A DNA stretch of 64,000 bases from Leptospira montravelensis (GTDB taxonomy: Bacteria; Spirochaetota; Leptospiria; Leptospirales; Leptospiraceae). Under the pieces are notes generated by a model that saw only the letters and a program-made list of their open reading frames with translations, searched no databases and was not told where the DNA came from. The translations under genes were made by a program, and so were the position numbers. The stretch is taken from contig NZ_RQFO01000016.1 in the NCBI RefSeq assembly GCF_004770045.1, positions 87,501 to 151,500 on the forward strand, in the 5' to 3' direction. The first letter of the stretch is position 1; each line of letters starts with the position of its first letter. Below, in pieces: positions 57,144-64,000 of this stretch.

Positions 57144-57425
57144 GTGGAAAATCACTCAAAAGAGTCTGCTTTTTGTATTGATGTTCCTAATCAAAACTAT
57201 TTGATTCCTGGACTAAATACTGAATATCAGATGGTCAGCGGAATTTATCCCTGCGACGATGTTGATTATTTTAAGGTGAATTTTAAAAACCAAAAGTTTG
57301 CATTGGATTACCGAGCAGAAGCAGCAAATTGGTTTCATATTCTTTTGGAAAATTCAAATGATATGAATGCCAAAATATCTTTCAAATTCCGAAACATTTA
57401 TTTCCTCGTATACTTCGAAAACTAA
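57144..57425 (+). CDS. Short exported-protein-like reading frame, possibly a remnant
   Basis: 93 codons from a GTG. The frame is open back to about 57060 without a better start. In another frame an ATG two bases before the GTG (57142) encodes MWKITQKSLLFVLMFLIKTI and stops, which looks like a signal peptide. A frameshift that split a small exported protein would explain both. No family recognised. Confidence 0.35.
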   Translation: MENHSKESAFCIDVPNQNYLIPGLNTEYQMVSGIYPCDDVDYFKVNFKNQKFALDYRAEAANWFHILLENSNDMNAKISFKFRNIYFLVYFEN

Positions 57426-57649
57426 AGGCGAAACAACCTTATTTCGAAAACAGAATAAATGATTGTAAGGAGCTCTTCTTGCGTTTACTTTCTTGTTTTA
57501 TCATTTATTTTAAAAAAATCTTAATCGAAGAAACTTGGCAATTAAAACTGTAAAACGATACATATACCTTTTTCTATTTTAAAAAAAGAAAGGAATTGGC
57601 AATATAGTCATTTATTAAAATAATTGGCAGAGTCAAAGGCCAGCTAACA

Positions 57650-58402
57650 ATGTTTGTATTTGAAAAAGCAAATCACAATTTTAGAAAACCAATCCTTACC
57701 TTGGGTTTTATATTAGTCTCAATGGTAACATTATTCTTTGATAATATTGATTCCTATGCATTTACACCCAAAAAAGAATTTGGTTCCAGTTTATTTGTTT
57801 CCTTTTTCTTTAACTCTTCTCTTTCGGAATGGTTTACCAATGCTATTTATTTATACATGTTTGCAGACAATATTGAAGATGTTGTCGGTCATTTTTATTT
57901 TTTCCTTCTCTTTCTATTCTTTGGAGTTCTCGCAAACCTAACATATTTTTTATTCCATATGAATTCCATTGTTCCAATTGTAGGAACTTCTGGAGTCATC
58001 TCTGGAATTTTAGGAATGTATTTTGTATTTTTCCCTAACGTAAAAAGTACGATGGTTTTTGAACGTGCCAGTTTCCGCGACGTTCCTATTTTAATCAGTT
58101 TGAGTATTTGGATTCTCATCCAATCCTATTTTTATATCGTAGAATTTCATTATCATACAAGAAGCACGTATGCGGGTCAAGTTGTGGCATTTTTAACAGG
58201 AGTTATCATAGCCCAGTTCTTTGTTCGTAACAATTTTTTAGATCGATTGGAACAAAATATACGCATTTCTACTTTTATTAACAAAACTGTCCTTTGCCCT
58301 TCATGTAACAAACCAATTCCTGCAAAAAAATACGGAAGAATTCATTGTTCCTCATGTAATACAAATTTCTTTTTCGACCGGCATGGAAAAAAATTTCTTT
58401 AA
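57650..58402 (+). CDS. Rhomboid-like membrane protein with a C-terminal zinc ribbon
   Basis: 250 residues, about six membrane helices. The Ser-containing rhomboid motif is complete: GTSGVISGILGMYFVFFP (Ser114). The matching H.GGFLAG helix is AGQVVAFLTG, where Gln177 stands in place of the catalytic His. After the membrane part the last 40 residues hold CPSCNKPIPAKKYG and CSSCN, a four-Cys zinc ribbon. If the alignment is right, it cannot cut as a Ser-His protease and may be a pseudo-rhomboid that binds membrane proteins. Confidence 0.75.
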   Translation: MFVFEKANHNFRKPILTLGFILVSMVTLFFDNIDSYAFTPKKEFGSSLFVSFFFNSSLSEWFTNAIYLYMFADNIEDVVGHFYFFLLFLFFGVLANLTYFLFHMNSIVPIVGTSGVISGILGMYFVFFPNVKSTMVFERASFRDVPILISLSIWILIQSYFYIVEFHYHTRSTYAGQVVAFLTGVIIAQFFVRNNFLDRLEQNIRISTFINKTVLCPSCNKPIPAKKYGRIHCSSCNTNFFFDRHGKKFL

Positions 58403-58481
58403 TACTGTTTATTACTTTTGGATTGCCGGCAAATGATTGATTGTATGATGAATTATAGTTTTATATTTTTTTAATATGTAT

Positions 58482-59732
58482 TTACCACTTCCGCTTCGTT
58501 CGTTCAGAGATGGCAAAAATCTTTTTGGGGGAACTAATACCTTTTAATTTGTGTTCCCCAAGTTCTTCCCAACGAATAGGAATTTGTTCTGCCAAACTTT
58601 CGGAGGCCAAAACTGCTTTTCCCAATTCTCCACACATACCAGCAATGCGACTCGTTAAATTGACCGCCTCTCCAATCACAGTAAAGTCGAGTCTCTCGGT
58701 TGAGCCAATGTTTCCATAAAGGATTTCCCCAGAATGCAGACCAACTCCATGATGAATGGGTAATTTTTCTTCTAATTCTCTGGTTTGATTATGTAAAAAT
58801 AACCTTTCACCTAACTTTCGAACAGCGAGAAGGACTTTTTTTCCAACAAAGGTTTTATTGGATTCGGTATAGGGAAATACAGCTAAAATCCCATCTCCCA
58901 ATAATTTTAAAACTTCTCCTCCATGAGCTTCGATGAGTGGGATGGCTAGTCCAAAATAATCATTTAATAACTGTATGATTTCCGGCGGTGATAACTTTTC
59001 ACTCATTCCAGAATAATTGCGTATGTCCGAAAACCAAATCACTGATTTGATTTTGTCAAGTTCCCCTAAATAAATTTTTCCAGAATACACTGTCGAACCA
59101 GTGCGTTTTCCCAAATAAATACTGAGCAATGATTCCGTTAATTCATTTTGGATGAAGTTCATCCATTGTAAGGAGAGTATCTTTAAAACTTGGTTTAAAA
59201 AAATTTGTTCTTCGTTAGACCAACCATTCGTTTTGTCTGTTACTAAACTTAAAAAAGCATAACTGACCCCTTTTTGTAAAATGGGGACTGCTAAATATCC
59301 AGTGGCACCCAACTGAGCCAAATCGTCGAGGATTGGATAAGGTCTTGATTTTCCATGATTTCCCGCAAAATCAAAGTAATACGGTTTTTTTGTAGACATC
59401 ACATGTTGTACAGGACTTACAGCAAATTGAGAAGACTGCAAAGATCCCAATCGAAATCGCACTTCACGAAGATATCCATTTTCAGATTCGATGGTTGACC
59501 TTGAATGTAACAAAGGAGTGGTGGAATCATCAAAATATTCTAATTTTCCTTTAGGAACCCAAGTATAAGACAAAGATTCCACTTGCGGATGTAGGGTACG
59601 CGTCCCCATATTGACACGTACAATTTGAAACCCTTGATTTTGTAAATATCCAATCCCTTTATCAAAAAGTTCGACAGAAGATTTCAAACCAGGCAATTCA
59701 TTCGTATACCATTCTATAAATTCAGCGATCAT
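58482..59732 (-). CDS. Class III adenylate/guanylate cyclase with a GAF-like N-terminus
   Basis: 416 residues, soluble. N-terminal 200 residues resemble a GAF-like sensing region. The cyclase domain has both metal Asp residues (FSDIRNYS and LGDG), the base-specifying DFTVIGEAVN and the Asn/Arg pair NLTSRI. Makes cyclic AMP (or GMP). One of many such enzymes in Leptospira. Confidence 0.9.
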   Translation of the reverse strand: MIAEFIEWYTNELPGLKSSVELFDKGIGYLQNQGFQIVRVNMGTRTLHPQVESLSYTWVPKGKLEYFDDSTTPLLHSRSTIESENGYLREVRFRLGSLQSSQFAVSPVQHVMSTKKPYYFDFAGNHGKSRPYPILDDLAQLGATGYLAVPILQKGVSYAFLSLVTDKTNGWSNEEQIFLNQVLKILSLQWMNFIQNELTESLLSIYLGKRTGSTVYSGKIYLGELDKIKSVIWFSDIRNYSGMSEKLSPPEIIQLLNDYFGLAIPLIEAHGGEVLKLLGDGILAVFPYTESNKTFVGKKVLLAVRKLGERLFLHNQTRELEEKLPIHHGVGLHSGEILYGNIGSTERLDFTVIGEAVNLTSRIAGMCGELGKAVLASESLAEQIPIRWEELGEHKLKGISSPKKIFAISERTKRKW

Positions 59733-59873
59733 TTTCCTATTTGACTTCCAAAGTTCACATATTGTCTTCTATATTAAGAAGATTGAATATACAACCATCT
59801 TGAACAATTGCAAGGAATTATTTGATTTATGAGATAAGTGGATAAAAGGGAAGGAAATAGAAAGAAAACATCA

Positions 59874-59895
59874 TACCCTGCCAAATGACAGGGTA
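59874..59895 (-). terminator. Stem-loop after icd
   Basis: TACCCTG-N8-CAGGGTA, 7-bp perfect stem; on the minus strand it is followed by TGATGTTTTC. About 15 bases past the icd stop. Confidence 0.65.
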
Positions 59896-59910
59896 TGCAA
59901 TTTACAAAAC

Positions 59911-61122
59911 TTATTTTAGTTTTGCATCTAAACGTTTTTGTACAGCTTCCATAAATTGGAAAGTATCCAATTCTTTTTTAGTAGCTGCTGTAGAAAGAGA
60001 AAGTAAGTCTTTTGTCATTTCACCACCTTCGATGGTTTCAATGATTGCTTCTTCCAGTTTCACTGCAAAGTTTACTAGTTCTGGAGTTCCATCTAGTTCC
60101 CCACGTTTTGCAAGAGCTCCCGTCCAAGCAAAAATAGATGCCACAGAGTTTGTAGAAGTGGTTTCTCCTTTTTGGTATTTACGGTAGTGACGAGTCACGG
60201 TTCCATGTGCTGCTTCGTATTCGTATTTTCCGTCTGGAGACACAAGAACAGAAGTCATAAGACCAAGGGAACCAAAACCAGAAGCAACCATATCACTCAT
60301 AACGTCACCGTCGTAGTTCATCATCGCCCAAAGTTGTCCACCTTCGTTTTTCATGATTTGCGCAACCGCATCATCAATGAGGTAGTAACTATAAGTAATA
60401 CCAGCAGCCTTCATTGCAGCTTCTTGTTCTTTTGCCATTTGATCAAAGATATCACGGAAACGAGCATGGTATTTTTTAGAAATAGTATCTTTTGTTGCAA
60501 ACCAGATGCTGATTTTTTCAGACAAGGCGTAAGTGAAACATGCCTTTGCAAATGACTTGATAGATTCATCAAGGTTATGCATTGCAAGCGCAACTCCCGC
60601 ACCTTTAAAATCGTTTACAAGTAGTCTTTGTTTTTCTTTTCCAGAAGCATCTGTGTAAACGAGTTCTACTTTTCCTGGACCATCTACAAGAATTTCTACG
60701 TCACGGTAAATATCACCGTAAGCATGTCTTCCAATTGCGATTGGTTTTTTCCAAGAATTTACAGCAGCCGGAATGTTTTTAATGATGATTGGTTTACGGA
60801 AAACAGTACCATCAAGGATGGCACGAATCGTTCCGTTAGGTGATTTCCATTCTTGTTTTAGGTTGTATTCTTTCACTCGGTCTGCATTTGGAGTGATGGT
60901 TGCACATTTAACCCCTACACCGTGTTTTTTGATTGCGTTAGCAGAATCAACAGTAACTTGGTCATCTGTTTTGTCGCGGTATTCAACACCTAAGTCATAG
61001 TATTCCAAAGTGATGTCTAAATAAGGGTAGATGAAACGATCTTTAATTTCTTTCCAGATAATTCTTGTCATTTCATCGCCGTCTAACTCAACAAGCGGTG
61101 TTTTTACTTTAATTTTTCCCAT
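59911..61122 (-). CDS. icd: NADP-dependent isocitrate dehydrogenase (eukaryote-type)
   Basis: 403 residues. [19 protein letters not shown] (substrate loop), [38 protein letters not shown] (metal Asp residues) and [17 protein letters not shown] (NADP-binding) place it in the homodimeric, mitochondrial-like subfamily II. Oxidises isocitrate to 2-oxoglutarate in the TCA cycle. TAGGAGAAA precedes the ATG. Confidence 0.97.
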   Translation of the reverse strand: MGKIKVKTPLVELDGDEMTRIIWKEIKDRFIYPYLDITLEYYDLGVEYRDKTDDQVTVDSANAIKKHGVGVKCATITPNADRVKEYNLKQEWKSPNGTIRAILDGTVFRKPIIIKNIPAAVNSWKKPIAIGRHAYGDIYRDVEILVDGPGKVELVYTDASGKEKQRLLVNDFKGAGVALAMHNLDESIKSFAKACFTYALSEKISIWFATKDTISKKYHARFRDIFDQMAKEQEAAMKAAGITYSYYLIDDAVAQIMKNEGGQLWAMMNYDGDVMSDMVASGFGSLGLMTSVLVSPDGKYEYEAAHGTVTRHYRKYQKGETTSTNSVASIFAWTGALAKRGELDGTPELVNFAVKLEEAIIETIEGGEMTKDLLSLSTAATKKELDTFQFMEAVQKRLDAKLK

Positions 61123-61167
61123 TGATTTCTCCTAAACTCATTCAATTTTTGATTCGCATAAAAACGT

Positions 61168-61791
61168 TTATGTGGGATTTACCATATGTAAATTCCACAG
61201 GTAGTGACAAAACTCAGTAGAATTATTGATCGCTCCTGAAATGGTATGAATTCCCGTAAGGGATGTATATCTTTTTCTATAAGCATCTCGTTCAGAAATC
61301 TGAGAAAGTTTTGTTTCCAATTGGACGAGAACCTCTTTCCAAGATTCACATTGTTCTTTCACCTGTGGGTCGGTTGCTTTTATTTTAAGATCTGTTGCCT
61401 TGGTGATCTGAATTTCCCAGAAATGAGATGGAAATGCCGGTGGTCTATACCTGTCCCGAATGGCTTCCAAATCCTTTTCAATGTCTTGGTCTTTAAAAAC
61501 AGTAAAAAAGAAAAACCCGCTGATTCGTAATGAGAGAGGAAGGAAAAAACTAAAATTGCGATCGTAAGAAATCATCTGATGGAGAGTCCATTCTGCCGAT
61601 TTCCCGCTATTTCTTTTATCGACAAAGGCCTTGGCATCAAACGAAGCCAATTCATCAAAACAGTATTGGGCAAACCGGAGTTTCTCTTTCCAGAATATTT
61701 CTAATATCTCTGTGACCATGCCTGTTTCGTTCATCTTGGATAGGGGAAAGTATTTTTCAAGTGAGAATCCTTTTTTAAGAACCAAAGTCAA
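61168..61791 (-). CDS. Protein of unknown function
   Basis: 207 residues from a TTG (GGAAG upstream); a later ATG at 61734 is possible. Helical with several aromatic pairs (SYDRNFSFFLPLSLRI). The layout, with W.LHQMISYDRNF near the middle and HYLWNLH at the end, slightly recalls DinB-type four-helix bundles, but I would not assign it. Divergent from the next gene with 21 bases between starts. Confidence 0.65.
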   Translation of the reverse strand: MTLVLKKGFSLEKYFPLSKMNETGMVTEILEIFWKEKLRFAQYCFDELASFDAKAFVDKRNSGKSAEWTLHQMISYDRNFSFFLPLSLRISGFFFFTVFKDQDIEKDLEAIRDRYRPPAFPSHFWEIQITKATDLKIKATDPQVKEQCESWKEVLVQLETKLSQISERDAYRKRYTSLTGIHTISGAINNSTEFCHYLWNLHMVNPT

Positions 61792-61812
61792 AATTCTTCC
61801 ACCCCGAAAAGT

Positions 61813-62187
61813 ATGAAAGAAACCGAAGTCCTCTGGCGAGAGCTTGTGACAAAAAAAGAAGAATTCTTACATATCTTAAGAATTCTGAATCATTATTATG
61901 AAATGCGGGGAGAAACGAAATCCAAACAGTTTGCGTTTCGTCGTTCACTGGCCGATTCCGCACCGGAATCAGTACAAATTTTTTTTTCTAGACTGGGTCC
62001 TTTTGAATACCAAGTGGCTTGTCGAATTTTGCCAGAGGAACAAATCGAAACCTGGATCCATATCGATGGAATTGCAGAAGAAAGAGAAAGGTTAAAACAA
62101 ATTGGCAATACAGAACATCCTGTCTTTTCGCTCGTTTGTCTGGGAGATTTGTTTGCACTAACTCTACCAAGCACCATTTCCATTTAA
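61813..62187 (+). CDS. Small soluble protein of unknown function
   Basis: 124 residues, helical, charged (EVLWRELVTKKEEFLHIL ... FEYQVACRILPEEQIETWIH). No family recognised. Very close to the divergent gene, so the promoters overlap. Confidence 0.6.
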   Translation: MKETEVLWRELVTKKEEFLHILRILNHYYEMRGETKSKQFAFRRSLADSAPESVQIFFSRLGPFEYQVACRILPEEQIETWIHIDGIAEERERLKQIGNTEHPVFSLVCLGDLFALTLPSTISI

Positions 62188-62242
62188 AGGGAATCCCTAA
62201 GAAAAATCTTGATTCTTTTCGAGTACCCGTCAGGATTTGCCG

Positions 62243-63277
62243 GTGTTTCGGCAATTCCTTCGACTCGTTTGTTTTTGTCTGTTGGTGGCAGTGCTGCCGG
62301 TGGAAAACTTACTAGCCCAAGATTTTAAAACACAACATTTCCCTGATGAAGGTTACCTGCAAGCTTGGAACTTTACCTTTCGAAATGAAAAATACAATCT
62401 TTTTGCAACCTTTCTAGTTAGTAATTTTGGTCCCGGATCACATAACAACGGTATATCTCTACTTTTAAAACCCAAAGACCAACCCGTTTTTTATTCCACT
62501 CGTGAATTTGATTCCGATGAATATGATTTTAAAAAAGGTCAGTTCTACCAAAGGAGTGGGGAGAATTGGATGGAATACAAAAACGGTATTTATTCCTTCT
62601 ATATGAACTACGGGGATTGGGAAATCAAATTAGACTACAAACCCAGACGTGGTTCAGTGCCCATATCTCAAGGTAAATATCCTTTAAAAGATGATGGTAA
62701 ATTTGTCCAAGCAGACATTCCATTTTCCTACTCGCAAGTAACAGGCACCATTCGATACAAAGAAGTTACGGAAGAGATCAAAGGTATTGGTGGTTTGGAA
62801 CATATTTTAACAAATGAACCTGTGTATCAATTTTCAAAAAAATGGGAACTTGTAAGATCCATCACTAAGGATGGATATCGAATTTTTACAGGTGGGTTTG
62901 TTGGAACACCAAATTTTCCTGGTAGTTTTTTTAGGCGAGTGGCTGTCATCGACAACACTGGTCATTTGGTTTTAGAAGCGACAGTGGAACGAGTTGAAGT
63001 TTTGGACTGGGAAAAAGAACCTACTTCTGGTTATACGATACCAAAAAGAGAGGTTCTATATTTTAATGAAGGAAAATGTTCACTTCTTGTCAAACGAACT
63101 AAACCAATTGCAACGATGAGTGCTTTAGAAAACATTTCTTCGTTTTTAAGATTTTTTATCCAATTGTTTTTTGCCAAACCTTACCAGATCCATTGGCACG
63201 CAGATCTTAAATTAGATTGTCCCATTTGGTCAGGTGAGGCAAAAGGATACCATTCTAATTACTTAATCAATGAATGA
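62243..63277 (+). CDS. Exported CrtC/Svf1-like lipocalin-fold protein
   Basis: About 344 residues from the GTG at 62243 (AGGA seven bases upstream; TTG at 62237 possible). Signal ends near ENLLAQ. The middle has QAWNFTFRNEKYNLFATFLV and a long beta-rich run with GTIRYKEVTEEIKGIGGLEH, which fits the CrtC/AttH/Svf1 lipocalin pair. Those proteins bind or convert hydrophobic ligands. Fairly weak similarity by eye. Confidence 0.55.
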   Translation: MFRQFLRLVCFCLLVAVLPVENLLAQDFKTQHFPDEGYLQAWNFTFRNEKYNLFATFLVSNFGPGSHNNGISLLLKPKDQPVFYSTREFDSDEYDFKKGQFYQRSGENWMEYKNGIYSFYMNYGDWEIKLDYKPRRGSVPISQGKYPLKDDGKFVQADIPFSYSQVTGTIRYKEVTEEIKGIGGLEHILTNEPVYQFSKKWELVRSITKDGYRIFTGGFVGTPNFPGSFFRRVAVIDNTGHLVLEATVERVEVLDWEKEPTSGYTIPKREVLYFNEGKCSLLVKRTKPIATMSALENISSFLRFFIQLFFAKPYQIHWHADLKLDCPIWSGEAKGYHSNYLINE

Positions 63278-63343
63278 ACTGTAAAAGCGAATGTAGACGA
63301 AATTTGAATTTTTACAAATGTTTATTTAGAATTCAATATAACA

Positions 63344-64000
63344 CTAAAGAATAAATTTTTGTCCTTCATGGGCAATATGAACCTGCATTCCACCAGGTTT
63401 GATTAATCTTGCTTCATCTAAAATAATCCGAGCCACTTCATGGTCTGTATGATCCGGTTCATGATGTGTGAGAACTACAGAGCGAATTTCCATCATCTCT
63501 GCAAACTCCACTGCCTTGCTAACCGCTGTGTGACCCCAACCAATTTTTTTTTCAGCTTCCGAAGTACTATACTGTGCATCAATGATGATGAGGTCAGCAC
63601 CAGCAATCTGAGGTTTCATTTTAAGTAGATGTTCTCTGTCTTCTTCACGGTATTCCACATCAGTACAAAAAAGAAAAATTTTATTTCCCTCACGAATTCT
63701 ATAACCGGTACAAGATCCCGGATGGCGAAGTCCAAAAGGAATGATCTTTAGACCACCTAACATATAGGACTCGAACTCCTTCCAAAGATGAAAGTGCTTT
63801 TTAGAGGCCATTTGTTGCAAAGTAACAGGGAAGTTCTCTGGATGTTGTTGGCGTACAAGCCTTTCTTCTAAATTCTCTATACATGAGTAAAAATGAATAT
63901 TACAAGAAGGTGAATAACCCGGCTTAAAAAAAGGCCAACCTTGGATATGATCCCAATGTGTATGAGAAACTAAGATATGAATGTCCATTTCTTCGCCACT
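63344..64000 (-). CDS. Metallo-beta-lactamase-fold hydrolase (5' end beyond the window)
   Basis: The frame runs open to the window edge, so the N-terminus is missing. HILVSHTHWDHIQGW gives the HxHxDH metal site; CTDVEY and VLTHHEPDH provide later ligands. Typical of cyclic-nucleotide phosphodiesterase-like or RNase-Z-like MBL proteins acting on phosphodiesters. Substrate not set. Confidence 0.88.
   Translation of the reverse strand, partial: SGEEMDIHILVSHTHWDHIQGWPFFKPGYSPSCNIHFYSCIENLEERLVRQQHPENFPVTLQQMASKKHFHLWKEFESYMLGGLKIIPFGLRHPGSCTGYRIREGNKIFLFCTDVEYREEDREHLLKMKPQIAGADLIIIDAQYSTSEAEKKIGWGHTAVSKAVEFAEMMEIRSVVLTHHEPDHTDHEVARIILDEARLIKPGGMQVHIAHEGQKFIL

Overview
The window looks like chromosomal DNA of a Leptospira, most likely a saprophytic (L. 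biflexa/L. meyeri-like) species. This is inferred from the low-GC spirochaete-style coding, the many short lipoproteins with degenerate lipoboxes (ISC, VSC, TAC, VNC), a 23S rRNA gene standing apart from any 16S gene, abundant GGDEF, adenylate cyclase, PAS and chemoreceptor proteins, a eukaryote-type NADP isocitrate dehydrogenase, and an Acr3 arsenite operon. No phage, transposase, CRISPR array or tRNA gene was found.

Layout. 1-670 is the 5' end of a 23S rRNA gene on the minus strand, with a long leader carrying a boxA. 1.5-9.8 kb is a run of minus-strand genes. It holds a compact set of a small Cys protein, an RnfC-like ferredoxin protein, an RnfD-like membrane protein, PtsN, two oligopeptide-type ABC permeases and a PEGA lipid-anchored or exported protein, preceded by a processive GT2 glycosyltransferase. 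9.9-16.6 kb holds a large membrane/TPR protein coupled to motA, an RlmK-like methyltransferase, RNase HI, a Fur-family regulator and a CCA-adding-type enzyme. 16.7-24.5 kb is envelope-rich: a BBP2 porin with a Cys-rich lipoprotein, a chemoreceptor, a di-haem cytochrome c peroxidase, and a cobalamin riboswitch in front of two surface lipoproteins. 24.6-28.7 kb is a thioredoxin-like lipoprotein / amidotransferase / secA operon. 28.8-33.3 kb has a small acidic-tailed protein, a Maf/DUF115 protein that seems to start with ATT, a GHKL-HDOD signalling fusion and an ABC ATPase. 33.4-37.1 kb is a giant lipoprotein with carboxypeptidase-like repeats. 37.3-40.4 kb has a DUF445 protein, an epimerase and an exported protein. 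40.5-42.9 kb is arsR-arsC-DUF6428-acr3. 43-48 kb holds an Old Yellow Enzyme and signalling proteins. 47.9-50.1 kb is a YHYH / MORN / SCO1 cluster with a likely copper or cytochrome-oxidase role. 50.2-54 kb holds a GNAT, an acyl-CoA dehydrogenase, a lipoprotein hydrolase and an SDR. 54-57.6 kb is a looser area with a broken YiiX-like amidase gene, an ACP-like fragment, an ArsR-SRPBCC pair and DUF4180. 57.6-64 kb has a rhomboid-like protein with a zinc ribbon, an adenylate cyclase, icd and a partial metallo-beta-lactamase-fold gene.

The points most worth following are the cobalamin-riboswitch lipoprotein pair, the RnfC/RnfD-like pair lacking the rest of an Rnf complex, the probable ATT-initiated Maf-like gene, the YiiX pseudogene made by a single nonsense codon, the rhomboid whose catalytic His is replaced, and a three-copy interspersed GC-rich palindromic repeat.
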